Assembly: GCA_903871605.1 (NCBI GenBank)
Contig: CAIQHF010000026.1
Location: 23,048-87,047 of the forward strand
Length of the DNA: 64,000 nt
Reading direction: 5' to 3'
DNA from: an uncultured Sphingomonadaceae bacterium
Lineage (GTDB): Bacteria; Pseudomonadota; Alphaproteobacteria; Sphingomonadales; Sphingomonadaceae
Part shown: one piece after another, positions 35,821 to 46,253 of the stretch
Layout of the letters: the number at the start of each line of letters is the position of its first letter
Numbering within the stretch: the stretch's first letter is position 1
Position numbers and translations under genes: made by a program
The notes under the pieces: model-generated
Told to the model about the DNA's origin: nothing
The model's database searches: none
The model's input: only the letters and a program-made list of their open reading frames with translations

Positions 35821-37140
35821 ATGGACGCACGTATCGCTGATCTCCACACCCCGCACAGCCTCGCCCAAGGCAGCGCCGCGCCACCCGCGATCGTCGTGGT
35901 CGGGCTGGGCTATGTCGGCCTGCCGCTCGCCGTGTCGCTCGCGCGCAGCTTCCCGACCGTCGGGCTCGATATCGACGCATCGCGGATCGCCGAGCTCGAG
36001 CGCGGCGACGACCGAACCGGCGAGATCGATCCGGACCGCATGGCCGAATCCGAGCTTCGCTACGCCGCCGATCCCGTCCGCTGCGCGCCCGCCGACGTCT
36101 ATATCGTCACCGTCCCGACCCCTGTCGACGAGCGCAACCGCCCCGATCTGCGCGCGCTGCTCGGCGCAAGCGAGATGGTCGGCCGGATGCTCGACGGCGC
36201 GCGCAAACCGCTGATCATCTTCGAGAGCACGGTCTATCCGGGCGTCACGGAGGAGCTCTGCGTCCCCGCGATCGAGCGCGCATCGGGGCTCAAATGGCGC
36301 GACGACTTCGTCGTCGGCTATTCGCCCGAGCGGATCAACCCAGGGGACCGCGAACATACCGTCGACCGCATCGTCAAGGTGGTCGCCGGCGACAGCGCCG
36401 AGACCACCGAGCGCGTCGCCGCGCTCTACGAGCGCGTCACCACCGGCGGCACCTTCCGCGCCGCCTCGATCAAGGCCGCCGAGGGCGCCAAGGCGATCGA
36501 GAATGCGCAGCGCGACGTCAACATCGCCTTCATGAACGAGGTGACGCGGATCTTCTCCAAGCTCGACGTGTCGATCTGGGACGTGCTCGACGCCGCGCGG
36601 ACCAAGTGGAATTTCCTGCCCTTCACGCCCGGCCTCGTCGGCGGCCACTGCATCGGCGTCGATCCCTATTATCTCTCGCACCGCGCGATCGAGCTCGGCC
36701 ATCTGCCCGAGGTGATTCCTGCGGCGCGCTCGGTCAACGACGACATGGCGCGCTGGATCGCCGACACTCTGCACCTGACGCTCAAGCGCCGCTCGCTCAG
36801 GATCCTGATCCTCGGCGTCACCTTCAAGGAGGACGTGCCCGATCTGCGCAACTCCAAGGTCGGCGACATCGTCAAGCGCTTCTGGTTCCACGGCCATTCG
36901 GTGACGGTGCACGATCCGCTCGCCGATGCGGCCGAGGCCGAGCGCGACTATGGCGTCCATCTCGACGCCGAGGCGCTCGACCGCCGCTACGACCTCGTCG
37001 TCTCGGCGGTCAGCCACGCCTTCTATCGCGAGATGGACGACGCGACGCTCGCCGGCCTGGTCGAGGAGGACGGCCTGTTCGCCGACGTCAAGGGCGTGTT
37101 CCGCGGCCGCGACTTCGGACGGAAGATCTGGACGCTTTGA
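35821..37140 (+). CDS. Nucleotide-sugar dehydrogenase, UDP-N-acetylhexosamine 6-dehydrogenase (WbpA/TviB type)
   Basis: The protein has 439 residues. The NAD fold starts with VVVGLGYVGLPLAVSLAR; catalytic segments are PTPVDERNRPDL, ESTVYPGVTEE, and the nucleophile in GGHCIGVDPYYLSHRA. GVTFKEDVPDLRNSKV is the C-terminal hinge. It oxidises C6 of UDP-GlcNAc or UDP-GalNAc (or an epimer) to a uronate with 2 NAD, for a capsule or O-antigen sugar. WbpA/TviB-like proteins carry this sequence; UDP-glucose use is less likely. No other polysaccharide genes adjoin it. Confidence 0.88.
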   Translation: MDARIADLHTPHSLAQGSAAPPAIVVVGLGYVGLPLAVSLARSFPTVGLDIDASRIAELERGDDRTGEIDPDRMAESELRYAADPVRCAPADVYIVTVPTPVDERNRPDLRALLGASEMVGRMLDGARKPLIIFESTVYPGVTEELCVPAIERASGLKWRDDFVVGYSPERINPGDREHTVDRIVKVVAGDSAETTERVAALYERVTTGGTFRAASIKAAEGAKAIENAQRDVNIAFMNEVTRIFSKLDVSIWDVLDAARTKWNFLPFTPGLVGGHCIGVDPYYLSHRAIELGHLPEVIPAARSVNDDMARWIADTLHLTLKRRSLRILILGVTFKEDVPDLRNSKVGDIVKRFWFHGHSVTVHDPLADAAEAERDYGVHLDAEALDRRYDLVVSAVSHAFYREMDDATLAGLVEEDGLFADVKGVFRGRDFGRKIWTL

Positions 37141-37154
37141 CGCGCTAGGCCCCG

Positions 37155-37170
37155 TCCCTCCGGGGAGGGA
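37155..37170. terminator. Convergent hairpin between the dehydrogenase and pckG
   Basis: TCCCTCCGGGGAGGGA forms a six-base stem around a short loop in the 38-base gap between two genes that end toward each other. It could terminate both messages; no T-tract is seen. Confidence 0.5.
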
Positions 37171-37178
37171 TGTCGCGC

Positions 37179-39017
37179 TCAGCCCGCCAGTCGTTGCTCG
37201 AGCGCCGCCTGCTCCTGCAGGATCGCGGACGGCAGCCGGTCGCCCAGCTTGGCGAGATCGCGCGCCGCGAGCTGCGCTTCCTCGCTCCACACGCCGCGAT
37301 CGACCGCCAGGAGCTCGGCGAGCTTCGCCGGATCGAGATCGATCCCATCCAGATCGAGCGATTCCGCGGTCGGCACGCGGCCGATCGGCGTGTCGCTGGC
37401 GTCCGCCCTGCCCTCGATCCGCTCGACGATCCACTTGAGCACGCGGCTATTCTCGCCATAGCCCGGCCACAGGAACTTGCCGTCGGCGCCCTTGCGGAAC
37501 CAGTTGACCAGATAGAGCCGCGGCAGCTGCGCCGCATCCGACGAGGCCTGCTTGCCGACGCGCAGCCAGTGACCGAGATAGTCGGCCATGTTGTAGCCGC
37601 AGAAGGGCAGCATCGCGAAGGGATCGCGGCGCAGCGCCCCGACCTTGCCCTCGGCCGCCGCGGTGCCTTCGGAGGCGATGTTGGCGGCGAGATAGACGCC
37701 CTGCTGCCAGTCATAGGCCTCTGTCACGAGCGGCACCGCGGTCGCGCGACGCCCGCCGAACAGCATCGCCGAGATCGGAACGCCGGCGGGATCGGCCCAT
37801 TCCGGCGCGATCGACGGGCATTGTTCGGCGGGTGCGGTGAAGCGCGCATTGGGGTGCGCGGCGGGCTTGCCCGAGGCGGGATCCCAGCGCTCGCCCTGCC
37901 AGTCGGTCATCCCCTCGGGGGGCGTGTCGGTCATCCCCTCCCACCAGATGTCGCCGTCGTCGGTCAGCGCGGTGTTGGTGTAGATGCAGTTGGCGGTCAG
38001 CGTGTCGATCGCATTCTTGTTGGTCTTGATGCCGGTGCCGGGTGCCACGCCGAAGAAGCCCGCTTCCGGATTGACCGCATAGAGCCGCCCGTCCTTGCCG
38101 AAGCGCATCCAGGCGATGTCGTCGCCGATCGTCTCGGCCTTCCAGCCGGGGATGGTCGGCTCGAGCATCGCCATGTTGGTCTTGCCGCAGGCGCTGGGGA
38201 AGGCGGCGGTGACATAGTGGACCTCGTTCGCGGGCGAGGTGAGCTTGAGGATCAGCATATGCTCGGCGAGCCAGCCGCCATCGCGCGCCATCACGCTCGC
38301 GATGCGCAGCGCGAAGCATTTCTTGCCGAGCAGCGCGTTGCCGCCATAGCCCGAGCCATAGGACCAGATCTCGCGCGTCTCGGGATAATGGACGATATAT
38401 TTGTCGTCGTTGCACGGCCAGGCGACGTCGGACTGGCCGTCGGCGAGCGGCATGCCGACGCTGTGGATGCACTTCACGAAGAAGCCGTCGTCGCCGAGCA
38501 TGTCGAGCGTCTGCTGGCCCATCCGCGTCATGATCTTCATCGACACGACGACATAGGGGCTGTCGGTCAGCTCGACGCCGATCGCGCTCTTGTCCGATCC
38601 GATCGGCCCCATGCAATAGGGCACGACATACATGGTGCGGCCCGCCATGCAGCCGTCGAACAGCGGCTCGAGCGTCGCGCGCATCTCGGCGGGATCCCGC
38701 CAATTATTGGTCACGCCGGCATCGGCCTGCTCGTCGGAACAGATGAAGGTGCGGCTCTCGACGCGTGCGACGTCGCGCGGATCGGAGCGCGCATAGAAGC
38801 TGTTGGGCCGCTTGGCGGGATCGAGCCGGATCAGCGTACCCGATGCGACCATCTCCGCGGTGAGCTCGTCCCACTCGGCCTGCGAGCCGTCGCACCAGCG
38901 GATCGCGGCGGGCTTGGTCAATGCAGCGACCTGCTCGACCCAATCGACCAGCGCGCGGTGCCGCGTCGGAAGCACGGCCTCGCTCGTCGTTTGCGGATCG
39001 ATTGCCAGCGTGGCCAT
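37179..39017 (-). CDS. pckG: Phosphoenolpyruvate carboxykinase (GTP)
   Basis: The protein has 612 residues and converts oxaloacetate plus GTP to PEP plus CO2, entering gluconeogenesis. The active-site P-loop with its catalytic Cys is [13 protein letters not shown]; other GTP-class segments are [37 protein letters not shown] and [11 protein letters not shown]. This is the GTP-dependent class, rather than the ATP-dependent PckA of rhizobia. The ATG at 39017 follows GGAGAG. It is convergent with the UDP-sugar dehydrogenase. Confidence 0.95.
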   Translation of the reverse strand: MATLAIDPQTTSEAVLPTRHRALVDWVEQVAALTKPAAIRWCDGSQAEWDELTAEMVASGTLIRLDPAKRPNSFYARSDPRDVARVESRTFICSDEQADAGVTNNWRDPAEMRATLEPLFDGCMAGRTMYVVPYCMGPIGSDKSAIGVELTDSPYVVVSMKIMTRMGQQTLDMLGDDGFFVKCIHSVGMPLADGQSDVAWPCNDDKYIVHYPETREIWSYGSGYGGNALLGKKCFALRIASVMARDGGWLAEHMLILKLTSPANEVHYVTAAFPSACGKTNMAMLEPTIPGWKAETIGDDIAWMRFGKDGRLYAVNPEAGFFGVAPGTGIKTNKNAIDTLTANCIYTNTALTDDGDIWWEGMTDTPPEGMTDWQGERWDPASGKPAAHPNARFTAPAEQCPSIAPEWADPAGVPISAMLFGGRRATAVPLVTEAYDWQQGVYLAANIASEGTAAAEGKVGALRRDPFAMLPFCGYNMADYLGHWLRVGKQASSDAAQLPRLYLVNWFRKGADGKFLWPGYGENSRVLKWIVERIEGRADASDTPIGRVPTAESLDLDGIDLDPAKLAELLAVDRGVWSEEAQLAARDLAKLGDRLPSAILQEQAALEQRLAG

Positions 39018-39323
39018 TTCAGTCTCTCCAACTTGGCCGATCCGCCAGCCTTTGCCGGCGTGCGACAGCGTCATTCCCCGGCGATCATGCGATCGTCGGA
39101 CAAGGCGTAGCTGGCTATTGCGCGCAAAGGGAGGGTGACAACGCTATCGCTTGCGCGCGGCTACGTAGTTTGCGCCTGATTTCCCCCGAATTTGCGTCAT
39201 CGCGAGACGCGGGTGACGGCATGGCCGGGCCGCCCGCGACCGCCGCGCCGTCCGGATGCGCGGACGAGGCGCGAGGACGAATCGGCGATTTGCCGCCCCG
39301 CGCGCGAACCGCCCGCGCGGTGT
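39018..39323. other. 306-base gap between pckG and glmM
   Basis: No gene is seen. On the minus strand a -35-like TTGTCA (39136-39141) and a weak -10-like TAGCCA (39112-39117) flank an 18-base spacer that holds the perfect palindrome TTGCGCGCAA (39118-39127), a possible repressor site for pckG. A second short palindrome CTACGTAG is at 39161-39168. The rest, up to the glmM stop, is GC-rich and without a clear signal. Confidence 0.4.
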
Positions 39324-40661
<1,338 letters not shown>

Positions 40662-40758
40662 GGATGCTCCTTCGTTGCTCGCCTCTTACGCCTGTCCCCG
40701 CCCCGACCGCCAGCCCGCGATCGTTGCAGCGTCGCGGCGGACGCGGTAGCGCGCCGCG

Positions 40759-41730
40759 ATGGCCGCGCCCGAGAACCCGCCCCCCGAGAGGATGTCCACC
40801 GAGATATTGGGCGTCGACGATGTGGCCATCGGGCGCGCGGCAGCGCTGATCCGCGCCGGTCACTGCGTCGCGGTGCCGACCGAGACAGTCTATGGCCTCG
40901 CCGCCGATGCGACGTCGGGCGAGGCGGTCGCGCGCATCTATGCCGCCAAGGGGCGACCGGCCTTCAATCCGCTGATCATCCATGTCGGCAACATCGCGCA
41001 AGCGGAGCAACTGGCGCAGCTCCCGCCCGCGGCGCACCGCCTCGCCGCCGCCTACTGGCCCGGCCCGCTGACGATGGTGCTCCCCGCCCGCGCCGGTTCG
41101 CCGATCGCCGCACTCGCCACCGCGGGTCTCGCGACGATCGCAATCCGCATGCCCGCGCATCCCGCGATGCGCACGCTGATCGCTGCCTCCGGCCGGCCGC
41201 TCGCGGCGCCCTCGGCCAATGCGAGCGGCCGGATCAGCGCGACGAGCGCCGCGCATGTGGCGGCATCGCTCGGCGACCGGGTGGCGCTGATCCTCGACGG
41301 CGGGGCGGCCCAGCATGGGCTCGAATCGACGATCGTCGCGGTCGACGAGGATCGATTGAGGCTGCTGCGGCCGGGCCCGATCGACGCCGCCGCGCTGTCC
41401 CTCACCGCCGCGCTGCCGTTCGCCGACGCGGTGTCGGGCCGGATCGAGGCGCCCGGGCAGATGTCGAGCCACTATGCGCCTGCCAAACCGCTTCGCCTCG
41501 ACGCGACCGCGCGCCAGCCCGGCGAGTGGCTGATCGGCTTCGGCGCGGTCACAGGCGACGACACGCTGTCGGCGTCGGGCGACCCGATCGAGGCGGCGGC
41601 GCGGCTGTTCGATGCGCTTCACCGCGCCGATGCGGTGCCGGCGCGCGGCATCGCGGTCGCGCCAATCCCCGACGACGGGATCGGGATCGCGATCAACGAC
41701 CGGCTGAAGCGCGCCGCCGCGCCCCGCTAA
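40759..41730 (+). CDS. L-threonylcarbamoyladenylate synthase (TsaC/Sua5 family)
   Basis: The protein has 323 residues, the Sua5-type length with an extra C-terminal domain. The YrdC domain starts at AIGRAAALIRAGHCVAVPTE; the substrate motifs are YAAKGRPAFNPLIIHV and APSANASGRISATSA. It makes threonylcarbamoyl-AMP from threonine, bicarbonate and ATP for t6A in ANN-decoding tRNAs. A second in-frame ATG at 40792 is possible. Its stop overlaps the convergent M48 gene by 4 bases. Confidence 0.9.
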   Translation: MAAPENPPPERMSTEILGVDDVAIGRAAALIRAGHCVAVPTETVYGLAADATSGEAVARIYAAKGRPAFNPLIIHVGNIAQAEQLAQLPPAAHRLAAAYWPGPLTMVLPARAGSPIAALATAGLATIAIRMPAHPAMRTLIAASGRPLAAPSANASGRISATSAAHVAASLGDRVALILDGGAAQHGLESTIVAVDEDRLRLLRPGPIDAAALSLTAALPFADAVSGRIEAPGQMSSHYAPAKPLRLDATARQPGEWLIGFGAVTGDDTLSASGDPIEAAARLFDALHRADAVPARGIAVAPIPDDGIGIAINDRLKRAAAPR

Positions 41731-42761
41731 CCCACAGCCGCCGCGAACGCCGCGCCGTCGGGGACGACGGGCCGCCCCGCTGCGCGCTCGGCATCGATCT
41801 CGTCCGCGGCGCGTGCCAGGGCGCGGACGCGCGCGCCGTAGCCGGGATGTGTGCCGTCCGCGAACAGCGAGCCGAGCGGATCGGCATGCGCCATGCGTCG
41901 CCAGAAATGCGCCGCCGCATGCGGATCATAGCCGGCCCAGGCGAGCAGATAGACGCCGAAATAGTCGGCCTGCCGCTCGGTCGCGCGCAGCCGTGCGCCG
42001 TTGCCGCCGAGCCCCGCGACCATGCCGCGGCTGGTATGCGTTCCGTCGAGATAGGCGCGGTGGCCGAGAATATCGTGCGCGAGCTCGTGGCCGATCACGA
42101 AGGCGAGCTCGTCGTCGCTCGGCGTGAAGTCGGCGATGCCCTGCGTGACGGTGACGACGTGCCCGTCGGCGCTCGCATTGCGCCGGTCGGAGAGATCGAG
42201 CTGCACCGCCGACCGGCAGGCGGTCGCCCCGGTCACCGTCACGGTCCGCTCCTGGTCCGCGCGCCGCAGCACCAGCGTCGCCGGCCCCGCCGCGAACGCC
42301 GTATCGAGCCGATCGATCATCGCGGTGAAGCGGCGGCCATCCGGCGCCCGGCCCGCCGCCATCGGCAGGTCGGCCGCGAGGCCAAAGCCATCGACCGCGA
42401 CGATCGCGTCCCCCGCGCCGATCCCCGCCGCGGCAGCGGGGCTGCCCTTCACCACGGCGGTCACCGTCGGCAGGTCGGTCATGCCATAGAGCACCGCCAG
42501 TGCGGGGCGAAGCGCGGCGCTATACTGCGAGGCGTCCTGGACGATCAGCCCCGATAGCCGCGTATGATCGGGGCAGTGATCGGCCGCGGCCGTCTGCAGG
42601 CGAAAGGCGATCGTCGCGACGCGCAGATCCTTGCCGACCAGCAGGCGAAGCGACTCGGCGGTCCCGGGATCGATCGGCGTCGTCACCGGCGGCGGCAGCG
42701 GGCTGGTCGCGGCGAGCAGCGCGAGCGCCGCGACGATCGCGGCCGCGCTACCGCACGCCAT
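41727..42761 (-). CDS. M48-family metalloprotease with PDZ domain
   Basis: The protein has 344 residues and starts with a signal-like hydrophobic leader (MACGSAAAIVAALALLA). A PDZ-like domain is seen in SPAAAAGIGAGDAIVAVDG (about 120-140), and the zinc-binding HEXXH in VIGHELAHDILGHR. A second Glu ligand in ATERQADYFGVYLL follows. Such enzymes degrade misfolded envelope proteins. Its start codon lies inside the end of the peptide transporter gene (14 bases overlap), so translation is probably coupled. Confidence 0.83.
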   Translation of the reverse strand: MACGSAAAIVAALALLAATSPLPPPVTTPIDPGTAESLRLLVGKDLRVATIAFRLQTAAADHCPDHTRLSGLIVQDASQYSAALRPALAVLYGMTDLPTVTAVVKGSPAAAAGIGAGDAIVAVDGFGLAADLPMAAGRAPDGRRFTAMIDRLDTAFAAGPATLVLRRADQERTVTVTGATACRSAVQLDLSDRRNASADGHVVTVTQGIADFTPSDDELAFVIGHELAHDILGHRAYLDGTHTSRGMVAGLGGNGARLRATERQADYFGVYLLAWAGYDPHAAAHFWRRMAHADPLGSLFADGTHPGYGARVRALARAADEIDAERAAGRPVVPDGAAFAAAVG

Positions 42762-44556
42762 GCATCAGGCGCTTGATCACCGGCGTCAGCGCAAGCAGCA
42801 GCGCGCCGACGCCGATCGTCGAGATCCCGCCCGTCTGGAAGCTCGACAAATAGGTGTGCAGGCTGAGCTCGGCGTTGGTCACCTGCCCGCCGATCGTCTG
42901 CACCGAGGCCGACTGCGCGATCGCGCCGGCGAGATATTCGGCGACCGAGATCGACAGGAACCACACCCCCATCATCATGCCCACGACGCGCGCCATCGAC
43001 AGCTTGGTGATCATCGACAGCCCGACCGGCGAAATCAGCAGCTCGGCGATCGAGTGGAGGAAATAGGTCGCCACCAGCCACCATAGCGAAACCCGGAAGG
43101 CCGGACCGGCGGCGTAGTGGCCGCTCCAGGCCAGCAGCACGAAGCCGACCCCGACGAGGATCAGCGCCAGCCCGAACTTGACCGGGATCGATGGCTCCCA
43201 GCCGCGCCGCGCGAGGCCGATCCACAGCCAGCTCAGCAGCGGCGCGAAGACGACGACGACGATCGGGTTGAACTGCTGCGTCGCCGCCGCCGACATCGTG
43301 AAGCCGAACAGCTCGAGCGTGGTGTTGCGGTCCGCGAACAGCGTCAGCGACGAGGCGGCCTGCTCGAACAGCGTCCAGAAGGTGACGTTGAATACGACGA
43401 GCAGGATCGCGGCGAGCATCATCTGGAACTCGACGCGGTCGCCGGCCCTCGCCGCCCACACGGGAATTCCGATCACCGCTGCGAGAAAGACGGCGAGCAG
43501 CATCTTGCCGAGGAACGGCGTCGCCGCGACATAGCCGATGAAGCCGCTGCCCGCCGCCGCCGTCGGCGCGACCATGACATTGTGGAAGACCAGCCAGACG
43601 ATCGCGACCGACGCCAGGGCGAACCCGTATATCCAGGGCGCGCGGTCGCGCCCGGGCTGGACCGGCGGCTCGCCATAGCCGGCCAGCCGGCCGCCATCGA
43701 ACGCGGTCATCGCATAGCCGACCAGCAGCACCGCCGCGACGACAAGAAATCCCGCCCACCAGCCGAACAGGTTGACGAACAGCGGGCAGAAGATCTGCCC
43801 GAGGATCGAGCCGATGTTGATCCCGGCGTAGAAGATGGTGAATCCTGCGTCGCGGCGCGGATCGCCGCGCTCGTAGAGCGCGCCGACGATCGTCGAGATA
43901 TTAGGCTTGAAGAAGCCGTTGCCGATCACGATCAGGCTGAGCGCGAACAGCAGCAGCGCCTCGTTGACCGGCGAGCGATCCGCCCCCGCGCCGAACGACC
44001 CGACCGGCAGCGTGCGCACCACCGCACCGCCACCGCCGCCGAGCAGCTGCACCGATCCGTCCGGCAGGCCGTGGATCGCCAGCGTCCGCCCTTCGACCAC
44101 GATCGTCTGCGGCGCGTCGCTCGTTCCCATGATCGTGCTGGCCGGCGCCTGCGAGACGACGTAGCGCGTGCCCGCGATCGTCGCATAGGGCGTCGCCGGC
44201 GGCCCGCCGAAGCACATCAGCGCATAGCCCGCGGCCATCACCAGCGCCCCGAACTTCACCGCACGCTTCGAGCCGAGATAGCGATCGGCGAGCAGGCCGC
44301 CGACCACCGGGGTGACATAGGCGAGGCTCAGATAGCCGCCGACGAGGCCGTTGGCCTGATGGTCCGGCATCAGGAAATGCTTGGTGAGATAGATCACCAG
44401 CACCGCGCGCATGCCGTAGAAGCCGAACCGCTCCCACATTTCGATCATGAACAGCCGCATCAGCTGGCGGGGGTGGCCGAGCCACGTCTCGCCGTCGCTG
44501 CGGCTGACATGCGGGGTGGATGGTTCGAAGGTCGCGTCGGCGTCGGGAAGGACCAT
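42748..44556 (-). CDS. Proton-dependent oligopeptide transporter (POT/PTR family)
   Basis: The protein has 602 residues and about 14 membrane helices. The ExxERFxxYG signature is complete in EMWERFGFYGMRAVL, with GGLLADRYLGSKRAV as the second family motif. It takes up di- and tripeptides with protons. A large soluble loop (about residues 115-180, with a Gly-rich stretch) is inserted between helices 3 and 5, longer than in E. coli DtpA. It is co-transcribed with the M48 protease gene, perhaps linking peptide release with uptake. Confidence 0.88.
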   Translation of the reverse strand: MVLPDADATFEPSTPHVSRSDGETWLGHPRQLMRLFMIEMWERFGFYGMRAVLVIYLTKHFLMPDHQANGLVGGYLSLAYVTPVVGGLLADRYLGSKRAVKFGALVMAAGYALMCFGGPPATPYATIAGTRYVVSQAPASTIMGTSDAPQTIVVEGRTLAIHGLPDGSVQLLGGGGGAVVRTLPVGSFGAGADRSPVNEALLLFALSLIVIGNGFFKPNISTIVGALYERGDPRRDAGFTIFYAGINIGSILGQIFCPLFVNLFGWWAGFLVVAAVLLVGYAMTAFDGGRLAGYGEPPVQPGRDRAPWIYGFALASVAIVWLVFHNVMVAPTAAAGSGFIGYVAATPFLGKMLLAVFLAAVIGIPVWAARAGDRVEFQMMLAAILLVVFNVTFWTLFEQAASSLTLFADRNTTLELFGFTMSAAATQQFNPIVVVVFAPLLSWLWIGLARRGWEPSIPVKFGLALILVGVGFVLLAWSGHYAAGPAFRVSLWWLVATYFLHSIAELLISPVGLSMITKLSMARVVGMMMGVWFLSISVAEYLAGAIAQSASVQTIGGQVTNAELSLHTYLSSFQTGGISTIGVGALLLALTPVIKRLMHGVR

Positions 44557-44706
44557 TGAGGCTCCGGATTTGCTGGCAGGCGAGCGTCGCCCCGCCGTCG
44601 GTCGGCGCGCAGACTAGCGCGCACGCCGCGCGCGACAAGAGCCGCGAAAGAATATTGCGTGGTTGCGATGTCGACGCCTCTGCCCGCCGCTGCTATTCGC
44701 GCGGGC

Positions 44707-45276
44707 ATGTTCAACGATCTCGCCTCGCCCGCCACGCTCGTCGCCACGCGCCGCTCCGCCAAGCCGCGCGACATGGTCGCCCCCGGCCCCGACGCAGCGC
44801 AGCTCCGCCGCATCCTGTCGGCGGCGATGCGCGTCCCCGATCACGGCAAGCTCGCGCCCTGGCGCTTCGTCGTAATCGACCAGGATCGGCGCGACGCCTT
44901 CGCCGCGATGCTGCAGCAGGCGTGGCGTGCGCAGCATGATGCGAGCGACCGGCCGGACATCGCGGCGATCGACCAGTTCGCGCACCAGGCGCCGGTGCTG
45001 GTGGTGGTGCTCTCGACGCCGGCCGAGGCCAAGATCCCGGCCTGGGAACAGCAGCTTTCGGCAGGTGCCGCCTGCATGATGATGCTGACCGCGGCGCACG
45101 CCGAGGGCTTCGTCGGCAGCTGGCTGACCGGCTGGGCGAGCTATTCACCGCCCGTCGCCGCAGCGCTCGGCCATCCGGATGCGGCGATTGCCGGCTTCCT
45201 GTTCTTCGGATCCCCCGGCGCCGCGCTCGAGGAGCGGCCGCGCCCTGCCTATGATAGCATCGTCTCGCACTGGTAA
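44707..45276 (+). CDS. Nitroreductase family protein (YdjA-like)
   Basis: The protein has 189 residues. FMN-binding motifs are ATRRSAKPRDMVAPGP, MRVPDHGKLAPWRFVVID, SAGAACMMMLTAAHAEG and the C-terminal FFGSPGAALEERPR. It is the short YdjA-like class that reduces nitro or quinone groups with NAD(P)H. The ATG at 44707 gives the usual N-terminus; an upstream start at 44659 would add 16 residues. It is divergent from the peptide transporter. Confidence 0.87.
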   Translation: MFNDLASPATLVATRRSAKPRDMVAPGPDAAQLRRILSAAMRVPDHGKLAPWRFVVIDQDRRDAFAAMLQQAWRAQHDASDRPDIAAIDQFAHQAPVLVVVLSTPAEAKIPAWEQQLSAGAACMMMLTAAHAEGFVGSWLTGWASYSPPVAAALGHPDAAIAGFLFFGSPGAALEERPRPAYDSIVSHW

Positions 45277-45323
45277 AGCGGAACTCGCTTGCCTGCGGTG
45301 GTGTATTAGGACAGCATGGCGCA

Positions 45324-45665
45324 ATGAAGAATGACGAACGCCCCGTCTATATCCGCCTGCGCGAGGTGATTGCGGACGCGATACTCGAAGGCCGCTACCG
45401 CGATGGCGATCCGCTGCCTTCGGTACGCGGGCTGGCGGTCGAATATGGCGCCAATCCGCTGACCGTCGCCAAGGCCTATCAGAGCTTCCAGGATGACGGG
45501 CTGGTGGTGGTGCGTCGCGGTGTCGGCACGTTCGTCGCCGAGGGCGCCTCGGCGCGGCTGATGCGACAGGAGCGCGAACGGTTCCTCAAGCAGGAGTGGC
45601 CGCGCATCCGCGCGCAGATCGAGCGGCTCGATCTCAAGCGGGACGAGCTGTTCGATCTGGCGTGA
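45324..45665 (+). CDS. GntR-family transcription regulator (YtrA-like)
   Basis: The protein has 113 residues: only the winged helix plus a short dimer helix, as in the YtrA subfamily. The GntR signature is PVYIRLREVIADAILEGRY with LPSVRGLAVEYGANPLTVAKAY and VVVRRGVGTFV. YtrA members often repress an ABC transporter operon beside them, but none is present here. Its targets are unknown. The upstream gene is a nitroreductase, 47 bases away. Confidence 0.88.
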   Translation: MKNDERPVYIRLREVIADAILEGRYRDGDPLPSVRGLAVEYGANPLTVAKAYQSFQDDGLVVVRRGVGTFVAEGASARLMRQERERFLKQEWPRIRAQIERLDLKRDELFDLA

Positions 45666-45677
45666 GCGGGCCGGTTC

Positions 45678-45701
45678 GTGCTCCTGCGCAGGCAGGAGCA
45701 C
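45678..45701. terminator. Convergent terminator hairpin
   Basis: GTGCTCCTGC and GCAGGAGCAC make a 10-bp perfect stem with a four-base loop between the ends of the GntR gene and the GNAT gene. No T-tract follows on the plus strand, but its position supports termination for both genes. Confidence 0.65.
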
Positions 45702-45719
45702 GGCGCTATTGCGGATCCG

Positions 45720-46253
45720 CTACGTTGGCGCATGCTCGATCGCATAGGTGATGTGGTCGTGCAGCGGATGGCCCGCGGGCATGTCGGGATGCCCGAAATC
45801 CAGCTCCGGCCGGCGCACCATGCCGAGCCGCTCCATCAATCCCCAGCTGGCGGTGTTGGCGGGCGTGGTGATCGCCATGATCCGCGGCGTATCGAGATTG
45901 GCCCAGCCCCAGGCGAGGCTGGCGAACGCCGCCTCCTTGGCATAGCCCTGCCCCCACGCGTCCTCGCGCAGCCGCCAGCCGATCTCGATCTCGCCGACGA
46001 GCGGCCCGACCACGCCCGGCTTGAGCCCGCAAAATCCGAGGAAGCGCCGGTCCACGCGCCGCTCGATCACCCAGAAACAATAGCCCAGCGTCTCCTGGTA
46101 CGCCTGCATCCGTCCGATCGCGGTGTCCGACTGCTCGGCGGTGAGCAGCGGGCCGAGATGCGCCATCACCGCGGGCGAGCGCCCCATCTCGGCGAACGGC
46201 GCGCGATCCGCGTCGCGCCAGCCGCGTAAGGTCAGCCGCTCGGTCTCGATCAT
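45720..46253 (-). CDS. GNAT-family N-acetyltransferase
   Basis: The protein has 177 residues and the GNAT fold of the RimJ/RimL type: MIETERLTLRGWRDADR, EIEIGWRLREDAWGQGYAKEA (acetyl-CoA pyrophosphate loop) and NTASWGLMERLGM. It acetylates an amine, possibly a protein N-terminus; the substrate is unknown. Its start overlaps the hemB stop by 4 bases, and fdhD precedes hemB, so it is the end gene of that group. Confidence 0.87.
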   Translation of the reverse strand: MIETERLTLRGWRDADRAPFAEMGRSPAVMAHLGPLLTAEQSDTAIGRMQAYQETLGYCFWVIERRVDRRFLGFCGLKPGVVGPLVGEIEIGWRLREDAWGQGYAKEAAFASLAWGWANLDTPRIMAITTPANTASWGLMERLGMVRRPELDFGHPDMPAGHPLHDHITYAIEHAPT

